Source of the DNA: Alteromonas marina
GTDB taxonomy: Bacteria; Pseudomonadota; Gammaproteobacteria; Enterobacterales; Alteromonadaceae
Length of the DNA: 64,000 bases
Direction of reading: 5' to 3'
Assembly: GCF_000808575.1 (NCBI RefSeq)
Contig: NZ_JWLW01000066.1
Coordinates: forward strand, 1-64,000
Position 1 is the first letter of the stretch; each line of letters begins with the position of its first letter. Under the pieces are notes generated by a model. That model saw only the letters and a program-made list of their open reading frames with translations, was not told where the DNA came from and did not search any database. Below, in pieces: positions 1 to 9,599 of the stretch. The translations under genes and the position numbers were made by a program.

Positions 1-58
1 TTAACTGATCGGCATTAGCCAAAAGGCGCTGTTTTTTTTAATCTTCGAACAGGTTAGC

Positions 59-664
59 TTATAGCTTGTCTGCTTCTTCAGATAGGTACTTAGCAACACC
101 TTCAGGCGACGCATCCATACCCGCTTTACCTTCAGTCCAACCCGCTGGGCAAACTTCACCATGCTCTTGGTGGAATGCTAGCGCGTCTACCATGCGAAGC
201 ATTTCGTCAACGTTACGGCCAAGTGGAAGGTCGTTAATTACTTGGTGACGAACCATGCCTTCTTCATCGATTAGGAATGAACCACGGAACGCTACACCAT
301 CTTCTGGGTGCTCAACATCATAAGCCTGGCAGATATCGTGCTTAACGTCAGCAACAAGGGTGTATTTAACTGGACCAATACCACCTTGATTTACTGGGGT
401 GTTTCTCCACGCATTGTGTGAGAACTGAGAGTCGATTGAAACACCGATAACCTCAACACCGCGCTTTTTGAACTCGTCATAACGCTTGTCAAAAGCAATA
501 AGCTCTGACGGGCAAACGAAAGTAAAGTCTAGTGGGTAGAAGAAAACAACGGCTTTTTTACCTTTGATTGCTTCACTTAGTGTGAAAGTATCAACAATTT
601 CACCGCTACCTAGAACCGCTGCTGCAGTAAAATCAGGTGCTGGACGGCCAACTAATACACTCAT
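59..664 (-). CDS. Typical 2-Cys peroxiredoxin (AhpC/Prx1 family)
   Basis: A cytosolic thiol peroxidase that reduces hydrogen peroxide and organic peroxides. The 201-residue protein has the peroxidatic cysteine in the motif DFTFVCPSE (about residue 50) and the resolving cysteine in GEVCPAGW (about residue 170), the arrangement of typical dimeric 2-Cys enzymes. An in-frame ATG lies 12 nt further upstream (676), but that stretch contains the Shine-Dalgarno GGAGA, so the ATG at 664 giving MSVLVGRPAPDF is the better start. No ahpF-type reductase is adjacent, so the reductant is probably thioredoxin. The neighbour bfd also belongs to iron/oxidative-stress biology. The family call is secure; a specific gene name is not. 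Confidence 0.95.
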   Translation of the reverse strand: MSVLVGRPAPDFTAAAVLGSGEIVDTFTLSEAIKGKKAVVFFYPLDFTFVCPSELIAFDKRYDEFKKRGVEVIGVSIDSQFSHNAWRNTPVNQGGIGPVKYTLVADVKHDICQAYDVEHPEDGVAFRGSFLIDEEGMVRHQVINDLPLGRNVDEMLRMVDALAFHQEHGEVCPAGWTEGKAGMDASPEGVAKYLSEEADKL

Positions 665-896
665 GAGTCTCTCCATTTATATTTGGATTGTAATAATAGA
701 AGCGATTACGTTGCGTAACCACTTTGATAAGAAATTTCCTACTCACAAAATAGGTACGAATATGGAAATAACAATATTAAACAATGAGTTTTTTACTGAT
801 CCTACCAATACATACTTAATTTCACGACTCACTGTTCAGTCTTTCTTCAATTACCTTGTATTAAATTTGTCATTATCCACTTGCTAAAGTAAAGAA

Positions 897-911
897 TAAC
901 AATTATTATCA
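897..911. promoter_or_regulatory. Fur-like box upstream of bfd
   Basis: The 15-mer TAACAATTATTATCA fits the 7-1-7 Fur model TGATAATnATTATCA at 12 of 14 informative positions, with the right half perfect. It ends 27 nt before the bfd start, where it would overlap the promoter. bfd is a classical Fur-repressed, iron-starvation-induced gene, which agrees with the site. Confidence 0.65.
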
Positions 912-938
912 TTTACAGATTCATTTGGAGTACGTTTA

Positions 939-1133
939 ATGTTTGTTTGCATGTGCTATGGGGTAACTGATAAAAGCATTCGCGCAGCGGTTGAAGAAAA
1001 CGGTGTGGGAAATATGCGAGAGTTACGTCAACATTTAGAGCTTGGCTCACAATGCGGTAAGTGCATCAACATGGCTCAACAAATCATTGACCAAACTATC
1101 GTCGATGAGTCGTTATTTAAAGACGTTGGCTAG
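939..1133 (+). CDS. bfd: Bacterioferritin-associated ferredoxin
   Basis: A small [2Fe-2S] protein that binds bacterioferritin and passes electrons to the ferric core, releasing stored iron. The 64-residue product has the family's four cluster cysteines as CxC near the N-terminus (C4, C6) and CxxC (C39, C42, in QCGKC). The length matches Bfd proteins. The ATG has a GGAG Shine-Dalgarno 8 nt upstream. No bfr gene lies next to it in this window. A Fur-like box upstream suggests induction on iron limitation. Confidence 0.93.
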   Translation: MFVCMCYGVTDKSIRAAVEENGVGNMRELRQHLELGSQCGKCINMAQQIIDQTIVDESLFKDVG

Positions 1134-1146
1134 ATAACTAGCCAAC
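1125..1146 (+). other. Perfect hairpin spanning the bfd stop codon
   Basis: GTTGGCTAG and CTAGCCAAC form nine perfect base pairs around an ATAA loop. The TAG stop codon of bfd is the last triplet of the left arm. No T-run follows, so it is not a standard intrinsic terminator; mRNA 3'-end protection or processing is possible. Confidence 0.6.
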
Positions 1147-1422
1147 CCGCGTATTCTTAACACGCAACATCACCGCTCTAAGTATCCTTTCCTAGACTTA
1201 AAACACCGTATTTATTATCACGATCACTTATTTAAGTGGCCTAAGTCTTATCTTATTTCTCTTAATAAAATCCGAGTTTAGTTACTTTAGTAACATTCAC
1301 ATCGCTACCTAGTCCAATTAAAACGATAGGCTGCCGGCGTTTCAAACTCAAAGCTAGGCGTGTTTTTTACTATCACTGAGTACAACGTCCATTTAACTAC
1401 GTAGCTTTTCTGACAAAAAGCC

Positions 1423-4400
1423 CTAGTTAAAGGTGTACTCGATGCCTGCATAGTAGAAAGCACCATTTATTCCACTAGGCGATGTGGGTGGGTAAAGTGC
1501 GCCTACCTCACCTTTGTAAGGATTATCATCGGGGAGCGAATCAAAAAGATTTTGGGCGCCAAAGGTTACCTGGGTTTGAGGAAATACTTTCCACGCAACT
1601 TGGGCATCGAATGTAGTTAATGCATTGCCGTATATGTCCATACCCGCGGACGCATCAAGATGGTCTTCATAAAATTTACCGTAATAATTAAGCCGCCAAG
1701 TAAACGCCCATTTATCTTTTGATTGCTCCAGCGTGATACTGCCTCGATGAGCAGGCAAATTATCTTCCAGCATCCGAATTCTTGCCTGTGTAAGGTTAGG
1801 TAGTAGCTGTATTTCGCCTTCCACCTGCGAAGGATAAAGTGTAACTCGCTCTACCTGCGTGTCTGTCCAGTTGTAGGCTAATAATAAAGAATTTGACCAA
1901 TCATTTAACGCAAAATTGTAGTTAACAACTAAATCAACACCCTGAGTTTTTGTGTCAAAGTCGTTAGTAAAATACTTTGCTGCGTTATATTTCGCTGCGT
2001 CCGGACGTCCTTGAGCAATAAGCGCACTAATGTCTTCATCGGTTAACGGGATTGCTGATGTTGTGCTAATGCGATCTGAAAGACGAATATTGAAATAGTC
2101 GAGTGTCGCAAAAAAGCTCTCGCTTGCCTGCATAACTAGCCCAAGGCTAAAGTTCACCGATTCTTCAGGCGTAAGTGGCGTTGCGCCCAGCTGCAGCGAG
2201 ATAAGATCCGTTGGAGGCAGCGTTGCTTGGTCTTCCAGTCCATTAATACCATAAGCAGTAGTTACGTTAATAACATTACTCTGCCCTATTGTTGGCGCCT
2301 TAAACCCCGTATTCACAGAGCCCCGTAATGCGAAAACGTCATTCAATTTATAGCGAGTACTTAATTTTCCATCGAATGTCGAACCGAAATCACTGAAATG
2401 CTCTACACGCGTGGCAACACCAAACTGCCATGCTTCGATTACATAGAACTCCAAATCGGCGTATACGGCCCAATTACTTCTGCTCCAGTGTCCAGCACTT
2501 TGAGGCTGATATCCCGGAAAACCATTGGAACCGATAGAAAAGCCTTGGTTTAACCCAAGTGGCGGCTCTAGGGCGAAAGGACCTGCAATATATGACGCTT
2601 CATCACCGGCTTTCTGAAAATAGGTTTCCTTACGCCATTCAAAACCCACGGCAATGCTAACCGGATCGTCAAAAATAGTCTGAATCAGTTTGTTAAAATC
2701 TAAGTTAAGCGTTCGCTCTACTTGCGACACACCACCGGGCGAAAACGAAGTCGGGGTTTGCGGTCCCAACGATGGGTTAACAGTATTAGAAATGGTATAT
2801 TCGATGTCGCTGTAACCTAATGTTGCACTGGCATCCATTGCCCAACCTTTAGGCAACTCATGCTTCACGCCCATCGCAATAGAGGCATCGGTTATTGTTC
2901 CCCCAAATCTTGGCGTAAAACCGCCAGGAAACCACTCATTAAAAGCAAAGCAGTTTGCACCAAGCGCTGTTGTGTTATCTGCAATTAACTGATACGCGGG
3001 GTCGAGCAACACGTTATTGTTGGACAATGAAATGGAAGGGCAAGCAATACCGCTCTCCAGTCCATCTAAGTCTGCCACAATCAGGCGGCTTTCCCCTGTG
3101 TTAGGGTCAGTGCGACTAAACACACCCTCTCGTGTTTGCGGATTGCGATAGTAAAAGCCACCGTTGATTTCTCTTCTAGCTGCTGTGGCAAAGCTATAAA
3201 ATTGCGATGTAGGAGATATGTCAGCGCCTGCATTTAGCGCAAGTTTAATATCTTCGTTAACATCGAGTGCCCCCCAAACTTGGGACGGTGAGGAAATAAA
3301 TATATTACCTTGGTCGATTAGGCTTTGAGCGTCTAAGCGCTGCACAGAGCGCGATGTACCATTTTGCTGACGATATTCTGCCGTCGCATTTAAAAAGCCA
3401 TTTTCTCCAATAGCGAAGCCTTTATTTAACTGTACCTGAAACAGTTCACCATCGCCTTCACTATACCCACCTACTTTTAGCGCCACGTGCCCACCTACCC
3501 GGGCATCTTTGAGCACAAAATTTATTACCCCTGCAATAGCATCTGAGCCATACTGGGCAGACGCGCCATCTCGCAGTACTTCAACTTGCTTTAATGCATA
3601 GGCTGGTATAACCGATATATCTGGCCCTTGAGCACCATCAGATAAACCGCCCCCCAAAAATGTAATTACAGCGGAGCGATGACGCCGCTTTCCGTTAAGC
3701 AGCAAAAGCGTGTGATCTGAAGACATGCCCCTTAGGTTTGCAGGCCTTACCAGGCTACTGGCGTCATTGATAGGCTGATCGTTTACGTTTAACGAAGGAA
3801 CCATCACACTTAACATGGAAAGTACGTCTGAATTCCCCTGTGAATTAAGGGTTTCAGAACCAATCACATCTAAAGGAACTGGCGAATCAACAGCACTGCG
3901 AGGCGAGTTTCGGGTACCGACAACCGCAATTTTCTCAAGTCCATTGCTCCCCGCGTCCGCTTTCTTTACAGCATTTTCTTGCTGCTTTCCCTTCGCGACT
4001 AAAGAGGCACGAGAGCGAATACTCAACGCGCCACTTTCGTCTGTCACTACTGCTAGCTCTGTTCCTTCGAGGAGTTGTGCCAGCGCTTCATTTAATGTGA
4101 ACGTACCGCTCAATGCGTTTGTTTTTACTTTCTTTGCTAAATCGAAAGGAAACAGTAACGTGGTATTGGCTTGCTTAGCTAGCTCGGTGAGGGCTTCGTT
4201 AGCGTTTTGCGCTGGTATTGAAAAACTATATGCATCGGACTTTTGCGCCGATTGTGCCTTGGTGGGAGCAAGACTCTCGCTTTGTGCATACAAACCTTGC
4301 GTTGGCGTTAGAAAAAATAAGACGCCAGATACTATATGCAAAGGTGAAATCGCTGAAAAATGGAGAGGTTTACGCGTTTTTTTTTGCGAAAGACAGTGAG

Positions 4401-4476
4401 CCGAACACGCAAGGGCATGCAGCTTTTCTATTGCCTTTTTTGTTTGCCTGCTTATCGCAAAATTGCCGTATTGCAA
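1423..4476 (-). CDS. TonB-dependent receptor with STN signalling domain
   Basis: An outer-membrane active transporter that also signals to an ECF sigma system. After a hydrophobic segment around residues 45-64 ending in LYAQ comes an STN domain (about 82-145, beginning YSFSIPAQNANEAL), then a plug domain (IAVVGTRNSPRSAVDSPV onward) and a 22-strand barrel ending in aromatic YTFN. The STN domain and the adjacent FecR and sigma genes mark it as a transducer. The open frame begins at a TTG with no convincing ribosome site and a long charged stretch before the hydrophobic core, so the true start may be further in. The plug is strikingly similar to that of the receptor at 6359-8914, suggesting duplication. 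The ligand is unknown; it could be a siderophore or a small organic molecule. Confidence 0.9.
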   Translation of the reverse strand: MQYGNFAISRQTKKAIEKLHALACSAHCLSQKKTRKPLHFSAISPLHIVSGVLFFLTPTQGLYAQSESLAPTKAQSAQKSDAYSFSIPAQNANEALTELAKQANTTLLFPFDLAKKVKTNALSGTFTLNEALAQLLEGTELAVVTDESGALSIRSRASLVAKGKQQENAVKKADAGSNGLEKIAVVGTRNSPRSAVDSPVPLDVIGSETLNSQGNSDVLSMLSVMVPSLNVNDQPINDASSLVRPANLRGMSSDHTLLLLNGKRRHRSAVITFLGGGLSDGAQGPDISVIPAYALKQVEVLRDGASAQYGSDAIAGVINFVLKDARVGGHVALKVGGYSEGDGELFQVQLNKGFAIGENGFLNATAEYRQQNGTSRSVQRLDAQSLIDQGNIFISSPSQVWGALDVNEDIKLALNAGADISPTSQFYSFATAARREINGGFYYRNPQTREGVFSRTDPNTGESRLIVADLDGLESGIACPSISLSNNNVLLDPAYQLIADNTTALGANCFAFNEWFPGGFTPRFGGTITDASIAMGVKHELPKGWAMDASATLGYSDIEYTISNTVNPSLGPQTPTSFSPGGVSQVERTLNLDFNKLIQTIFDDPVSIAVGFEWRKETYFQKAGDEASYIAGPFALEPPLGLNQGFSIGSNGFPGYQPQSAGHWSRSNWAVYADLEFYVIEAWQFGVATRVEHFSDFGSTFDGKLSTRYKLNDVFALRGSVNTGFKAPTIGQSNVINVTTAYGINGLEDQATLPPTDLISLQLGATPLTPEESVNFSLGLVMQASESFFATLDYFNIRLSDRISTTSAIPLTDEDISALIAQGRPDAAKYNAAKYFTNDFDTKTQGVDLVVNYNFALNDWSNSLLLAYNWTDTQVERVTLYPSQVEGEIQLLPNLTQARIRMLEDNLPAHRGSITLEQSKDKWAFTWRLNYYGKFYEDHLDASAGMDIYGNALTTFDAQVAWKVFPQTQVTFGAQNLFDSLPDDNPYKGEVGALYPPTSPSGINGAFYYAGIEYTFN

Positions 4477-4575
4477 GATATAAAATCGATGTGCTTATTA
4501 TTTTGATTATATTGTCACATTAAAGAAATTGATGCCAACTACGAATAGTAGGAAGCACCTATCTTTCAGAAATAT

Positions 4576-5631
4576 TTAACTTTTCGCTAGCTTAAGCTCA
4601 ATACTTGTTTCTGTGACTTTCTCGTAATTGATGTTAAAGCTGCTCTTAAGTGCAGACAACAATCCATCTATGTCGCCTACTTTAAAGTAACCCGCTACAC
4701 GACGCTTGCGCAGGCTTTCATCCGAAATATTAAAGCGAACGGGTGTATAGCGGCCAATCTCAGCTAATACGGCCTCTAGCGGCTCACCTTTAAATACAAT
4801 CATGCCTTGTTGCCACGCTAAATCGTCATCTATGTCGTTTTGAGACATGCTTTCACGGGCTTCCACTTTGCCTTGTACTGTAGCCTTTTCACCTGCGAAC
4901 ATAAGAAGGCCTTCCTCAGCAACAGGGCGTTTAGTGAAGAGCGACTCGTTGGAAGACGAAGCCTTAAAGCGGTCTTTCACCAAAACCTTCCCGTCGGTAA
5001 CCACTAACTCAAACGCGTTATCATCCACATATTGCATATTAAAGGCAGTTCCGACAGCGGTAACAGTATTGTTTCCTGCGGTAACAGAGAACGGGCGAGA
5101 CTTATCGTGAGCCACTTCAAAATGTGCCTCCCCTTTCAATAATACGATATTGCGTGTCGTTGAGGAGAAATCTACCGTCACCACAGAGTTAGTGTTTAGG
5201 TGAAGTTTTGAGCCATCAGCTAGCGTCACGTTTTTCTGTTCACCTACGCCCGTTTGCACTTTCTGCATTACGGCCGCGAATTCAGGGGTGCTGTTTAGCC
5301 ACGTGCGCTGAACAACAACACCAACAGCAATTGCCATCACTAAGAATGTGGCCGCAATGCCCCAAACGGCAGTTTTAGACATGATGCCCTTTTTCGACGA
5401 CTGACGAGAGGTTGGCTGCGGAAATAAACCGCTCAATTCATTCAATACCGACATGTCGTCCCACAAGCTAGCGGAGTCTAGCAAAGCTTGACGATGCGCA
5501 TTACTTTCCGACAACCAGGCGTCTAACTCTGTTTTTTCGTCACTTTTTAAGCCGCGATCGAGACGGCTTATCCATAAGCATGCTTGCTCTTGAATATCTT
5601 CTTTGCTTGAAAACTGGCGAATATTGTTCAT
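4576..5631 (-). CDS. FecR-family anti-sigma/sigma regulator
   Basis: An inner-membrane protein that relays the occupied state of an STN-type receptor to the ECF sigma factor. The 351-residue protein has an N-terminal cytosolic DUF4880-like region (residues about 10-60, with WISRLDRGL), one transmembrane helix (about 88-107), a periplasmic FecR domain (about 125-215, with LADGSKLHLNTNSVV and the GTAFN motif) and a C-terminal STN-like DUF4974 region (about 295-345). It starts one base after the sigma gene stops, so the two are almost certainly co-transcribed and translationally coupled. The STN receptor follows 99 nt downstream. Confidence 0.92.
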   Translation of the reverse strand: MNNIRQFSSKEDIQEQACLWISRLDRGLKSDEKTELDAWLSESNAHRQALLDSASLWDDMSVLNELSGLFPQPTSRQSSKKGIMSKTAVWGIAATFLVMAIAVGVVVQRTWLNSTPEFAAVMQKVQTGVGEQKNVTLADGSKLHLNTNSVVTVDFSSTTRNIVLLKGEAHFEVAHDKSRPFSVTAGNNTVTAVGTAFNMQYVDDNAFELVVTDGKVLVKDRFKASSSNESLFTKRPVAEEGLLMFAGEKATVQGKVEARESMSQNDIDDDLAWQQGMIVFKGEPLEAVLAEIGRYTPVRFNISDESLRKRRVAGYFKVGDIDGLLSALKSSFNINYEKVTETSIELKLAKS

Positions 5632-5632
5632 G

Positions 5633-6193
5633 TTAACTACTGCTTATGTCCTGAGTCGCGGTAGCAGTGGCACGGGGGGATGCACTGTCTTTTGACAGCT
5701 CGGCTAGGTACCTAGAGCACATCATTAAACCTTTGGCGACATGCTTCTCAACGGTGCTTTCGCTTAGCCCCACAAGCTCTGCAATCTCTTTTTGTCTCAT
5801 GCCATATACTTTTTTCAGCAAAAATACGCGTTTTACATCAGCAGACAATGTATCTGTCGCTCGGCAAAAATGAATAAAACGCTCTTTGCTTTCTACATTT
5901 TTTTCTAAACTGTGCCCTACAAGCTCATAAGGCAAAATATCCATGTCATCGAGCTGCTGCTTATTTTTGTTTTCAGCTTTTGCAACATGGTTCAGCGCTA
6001 GATTACGCGCTGTTTTGAGCATATAGGTACGCTCATACTGTATTTCTTGTTTTAACTCTGCCTCGTAGCTTTTAATAAAAGCTTCTTGCACGATGTCTTC
6101 AATGTCGTCGGCGCCAACAATAGAACCTACCGCACGCATTAGCTTTGAGCGGTATTTTAAAAAGGTTTCAGCTACTGTCGACTTTCTCGTCAT
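5633..6193 (-). CDS. ECF sigma factor, FecI type
   Basis: A sigma-70 family extracytoplasmic-function sigma factor predicted to switch on the neighbouring receptor genes. The 186 residues show region 2 (ADDIEDIVQEAFIKSYE, about 27-45) and region 4 with a helix-turn-helix (RQKEIAELVGLSESTVEKHV, about 130-150). Order sigma-fecR-receptor with minimal spacing is the standard cell-surface signalling operon. The extra Ala/Thr/Ser-rich C-terminal tail after region 4 is of no known meaning. Confidence 0.92.
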   Translation of the reverse strand: MTRKSTVAETFLKYRSKLMRAVGSIVGADDIEDIVQEAFIKSYEAELKQEIQYERTYMLKTARNLALNHVAKAENKNKQQLDDMDILPYELVGHSLEKNVESKERFIHFCRATDTLSADVKRVFLLKKVYGMRQKEIAELVGLSESTVEKHVAKGLMMCSRYLAELSKDSASPRATATATQDISSS

Positions 6194-6290
6194 AATAATA
6201 AATGTTGTGTGTTTCGATTTGCTTACATTGGCAATAATAATGCCTGTTTATTCATAACTTTTCACGTAAATGATGCTCGATATTGAAAAT

Positions 6291-6312
6291 AAAAGGGGAG
6301 CTAACGCTCCCC
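6291..6312 (-). terminator. Intrinsic terminator of the 6359-8914 receptor gene
   Basis: Read on the reverse strand, GGGGAGC and GCTCCCC pair over a GTTA loop and are followed by TTTTATTTT. It separates the upstream receptor transcript from the sigma-FecR-receptor operon. Confidence 0.8.
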
Positions 6313-6358
6313 TCCACGTCGAAACAATTGTGAAAGTTGTTTTCGCTAGTATTAGCGA

Positions 6359-8914
6359 TTAGAACGTGTAAACACCTCTTAGATAATAGAAGCCACCGTT
6401 AATACCGATTGGTGAGGTAGTTGGATACAACGAACCTGCGATACCAGCATACTGTGTATTCTCATCTGGGTATTCATCAAAGGCGTTTTTCGCGCCTACC
6501 GTTACAGTAAACTCTTCAGTGAAGTTATAGGCTACTTCTAAGTCCACAGTAATTTCTGAACCTACTTTATCGATAGGCAATGCAGAATCTAAGTGATCTT
6601 CAAAGATACTACCGTAATAGTTCAAGCGTGCAAGGAAGCGCCAATCACCGTTAGTGTGATTTGCCGTTGCACTGTAGCGCACTGCTGGAAGGTTATCTTC
6701 TAGCATGCGAATACGCTCAGGAGAAATATTCTCTGATGCACGATCTACTTCTGTAGATGTCCAGTTGTAGGCTAGTGAGAATTTAGTTTCACCACCCATC
6801 ATCTCCATCGAGTAGTTAGCAACTACATCTAGACCTTCAGTAGTCGTATCAAAGTCATTCGTGAAGAAACTAATTTCAGAGAAACTAGATGCATCATTAA
6901 TGCCTTGCGCTAGTAGGGTCGCAATATCTTCTTCTGTTAACGCAATACCAGACGCTGTACTGATACGGTCTGTCAATTCAATGTTGTAGTAGTCGGCAGT
7001 AATGAATAGACCATTTTCAAAGTCTGCTACCACACCAAATGTGATGCTCTCTGACTCTTCTGGCGTTAATTGCTCACCGCCTTTAAGTTGAGATACAGGA
7101 TCTGTTGGAGGTAGCGTTGCACGGTCAATTAGCTCACCGCCCGTACCAAACGCAGTTGTTACGTTACGTACATTACTTTGACCCAGCGTAGGTGCTTTAA
7201 AGCCCGTTGAGAACGCACCACGGAACGCAATGTTCTCTAACGCTTGCCAACGGAAAGCAATTTTACCTTTCGTGGTATCGCCAAAATCAGAGAAGTCTTC
7301 GTAACGTAGCGCACCGGCTAGCATGAAGTTTTCAGTGATATAGGCTTCTGCATCAATGTAAAGCGCGATGTTGTTGCGGGACACACGACCTTGGCTATCG
7401 GCCGCCAAGCCAGGGAAACCATTTGAGCCAATGCCAAAGCCTTGTGTCGCCAGCGGACCTATTTCATAAGAGGCAGTATCACCTGCAACGCTCTCATAAC
7501 TTTCGTTGCGGTATTGGAAACCAGTCGCTACAAATAGCGGCTCATACAAACCAACATCAAAAGGTTTTGTAAAATCGATATCAAGTGTTTGCTCAGACTG
7601 CGTGTAACGGCCTGGGCTAAATGACGTTGGCGTTTCTGGGCCAAGCGACGGGTTGATAGTGTTACTAATAGCAAAATCAACTTCGTTTTGACCAAGGTTT
7701 AAACTTACGTCATAGGTAATATCATTGGCTAATTCGCCTTTGGTACCAAAGACAAGAGACATGTCTGTTACCGTACCGCCAAAGCGAGGTGTGAAGCCAC
7801 CAGGAAGCATTTCGTTAAACGCGAAACAATCTGGGTTGTTCGCAACTTCGTCGATGTAGCGTTGATTCGTAAGTACATTTGCACCAGGAGCAATATCATT
7901 AGGGCAATTACCTGACATATCGTCCGTTAGGTCTGCCACTAATAGGTTGCCATCTGGATCAGCGTATACTTGACTACGAGTATGTGGGTTTCGGAAGTAG
8001 AAGCCACCTTCAACTTCACGCTCGGCAAAGTTACCAAATATATAAGCTTCTGACGTTGCAGAAAGCTCAAGACCTGCGTTAGCGAAAAGCTTGATGTCAT
8101 GTTTAATTTCAGGCGAACCCCAAATTTGTGCAGGGTCTGCGACAAAGGTGTTACCTGCAGCAACAAGCGCTGCGGCGTCGTCACGCTGGACGCTGCGAGA
8201 TGTGTCATCAGCAGTACGGTATTCGGCTGAAAGGTTAATAAAGCCTTTGTCAGATAGTGGTAAACCCACGTTACCAGACAGCTGGATCATGTCCCCGTCG
8301 CCTTCGTAGTATGAGCCATAGCGGGCTTCAAATGTACCGCCTTCTGACGCGTCGTTAAGTACGAAGTTAATTACACCAGCAATCGCATCAGAACCGTATT
8401 GTGCTGCTGCACCGTCACGCAATACTTCCACCTGCTTAAGCGCCGCTGCTGGAATTACAGAGATGTCCGGACCTTGTGCACCATCTGAAAGACCACCACC
8501 TAGGAATGTGATAACCGCAGAACGGTGACGACGTTTACCATTTACAAGCACAAGCGTGTGGTCTGATGCCATACCGCGAAGGTTAGCAGGACGAACGAGT
8601 GTTGAAGCATCGTTGATCGGCTGGTCGTTTACGTTAAAAGATGGAACAACAGTCTGCATCATAGATACCATATCAGTGGCACCCTGCTGCTTAAACTCTT
8701 CGTCAGAAATAATATCAATTGGTACCGCTGAGTCTGCGACCGAGCGAGGTGCTGCGCGCGAACCAACTACCGCTATTTGTTCAAAATCTTCAGCTTTTGC
8801 ACTTTCTTCAGCTTCCTGTGCATAGACAGGTGCCGCAGCCATTACTGAAAACGCGGCTGATGCAGCTAATACGCCACGCACGTTTTTAGTCAATAAAGAC
8901 AAGGTTGTATTCAT
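6359..8914 (-). CDS. TonB-dependent receptor, paralogue of the STN receptor
   Basis: An outer-membrane transporter of 851 residues: signal peptide MNTTLSLLTKNVRGVL to about residue 32 (PVYAQ), a plug opening with FEQIAVVGSRAAPRS (about 42-160) and a C-terminal barrel ending GVYTF. It lacks the STN domain of its neighbour but shares long near-identical plug stretches (VNDQPINDAS, NGKRRHRSAVITFLGGGLSD). The open frame extends 60 nt upstream, but the ATG at 8914 has a GGGAAA ribosome site and starts a proper signal peptide. It has its own terminator and may be a target of the neighbouring sigma factor. The ligand cannot be told from the sequence. Confidence 0.92.
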   Translation of the reverse strand: MNTTLSLLTKNVRGVLAASAAFSVMAAAPVYAQEAEESAKAEDFEQIAVVGSRAAPRSVADSAVPIDIISDEEFKQQGATDMVSMMQTVVPSFNVNDQPINDASTLVRPANLRGMASDHTLVLVNGKRRHRSAVITFLGGGLSDGAQGPDISVIPAAALKQVEVLRDGAAAQYGSDAIAGVINFVLNDASEGGTFEARYGSYYEGDGDMIQLSGNVGLPLSDKGFINLSAEYRTADDTSRSVQRDDAAALVAAGNTFVADPAQIWGSPEIKHDIKLFANAGLELSATSEAYIFGNFAEREVEGGFYFRNPHTRSQVYADPDGNLLVADLTDDMSGNCPNDIAPGANVLTNQRYIDEVANNPDCFAFNEMLPGGFTPRFGGTVTDMSLVFGTKGELANDITYDVSLNLGQNEVDFAISNTINPSLGPETPTSFSPGRYTQSEQTLDIDFTKPFDVGLYEPLFVATGFQYRNESYESVAGDTASYEIGPLATQGFGIGSNGFPGLAADSQGRVSRNNIALYIDAEAYITENFMLAGALRYEDFSDFGDTTKGKIAFRWQALENIAFRGAFSTGFKAPTLGQSNVRNVTTAFGTGGELIDRATLPPTDPVSQLKGGEQLTPEESESITFGVVADFENGLFITADYYNIELTDRISTASGIALTEEDIATLLAQGINDASSFSEISFFTNDFDTTTEGLDVVANYSMEMMGGETKFSLAYNWTSTEVDRASENISPERIRMLEDNLPAVRYSATANHTNGDWRFLARLNYYGSIFEDHLDSALPIDKVGSEITVDLEVAYNFTEEFTVTVGAKNAFDEYPDENTQYAGIAGSLYPTTSPIGINGGFYYLRGVYTF

Positions 8915-9248
8915 GGTGATTTCCCGGATTTTCTCTAAAACACTTTTAGCGTTATTCACACAATAAAAAAGCATTTCGAGAGGTTGTTATTTTATACCTT
9001 CAACACTGACTCATTTATGGCCAGATGGTTGATTTTATAGTCCGCAAGATATTAAAAAACAAACCTTTTTAGACAAAATAAAAATATTTTTTCAGACCAT
9101 AGAGGATCTTTATTTCTGACCTGTCTATATAGTTTTTATGGGAGTAAAAGTGGGGCGTTTTTGGCGGTTTTTAATAAAAAAAGCCGACTATAAGCCGGCT
9201 TTTAGATCGTTTTTTACAAACCTAAAGATTTGTACATGGAAACAAGAT
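8915..9248. other. Intergenic region upstream of the receptor gene
   Basis: AT-rich leader of the receptor on the reverse strand plus the grxD terminator near 9176-9201. The forward-strand open frame here (9138-9365) is not credible: it runs antisense into grxD and has no ribosome site. Confidence 0.6.
9176..9201 (-). terminator. Intrinsic terminator of grxD
   Basis: On the reverse strand AAGCCG and CGGCTT form the stem, closed by a short AT-rich loop and followed by a run of seven Ts. Confidence 0.75.
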
Positions 9249-9599
9249 TTACTCTGCTTCTTTGTACTTTGCAGCCGTTTCTTTAATAAGCGGCTGAAGT
9301 TCGTTTTGTTGGAACATTTCAATAATAATGTCGCAACCACCAACAAGCTCACCTTCTACCCATAGCTGTGGGAATGTCGGCCAGTTTGCGTATTTAGGCA
9401 GTTCAGCACGAATATCAGGGTTTTGTAGAATATCTACATAAGCAAATGGTTCGCCACATGACATCAACGCTTGTGATGCTTGTGAAGAAAAGCCACAGCT
9501 AGGTAGTTTAGGAGAACCTTTCATGTACAACAAAATTGGGTTTTCTTCGATTTGCTGCTTGATTCTATCTAGCGTTGATTGATTTTCAGTATTATCCAT
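9249..9599 (-). CDS. grxD: Monothiol glutaredoxin, Grx4 type
   Basis: A cytosolic CGFS glutaredoxin that binds a [2Fe-2S] cluster as a glutathione-ligated dimer and helps iron-sulfur transfer. The 116-residue protein carries the signature PSCGFSSQ (about residues 29-36), the TFPQLWVEGELVGG stretch with the cis-proline, and the GGCDI glutathione site. The ATG at 9599 (MDNTENQS) has an AGAGGAA ribosome site, so it is preferred over an upstream in-frame codon at 9632. It is separate from sodB, which is divergent. Confidence 0.95.
   Translation of the reverse strand: MDNTENQSTLDRIKQQIEENPILLYMKGSPKLPSCGFSSQASQALMSCGEPFAYVDILQNPDIRAELPKYANWPTFPQLWVEGELVGGCDIIIEMFQQNELQPLIKETAAKYKEAE

Noticed and set aside
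706..718. TTACGTTGCGTAA palindrome upstream of the peroxiredoxin gene as an OxyR or other stress operator
   Set aside because: Short, no match to a known operator that I can support, and position relative to a promoter unclear.
9138..9365. 75-codon forward ORF near grxD
   Set aside because: It runs antisense into grxD, includes the grxD terminator and has no ribosome site.
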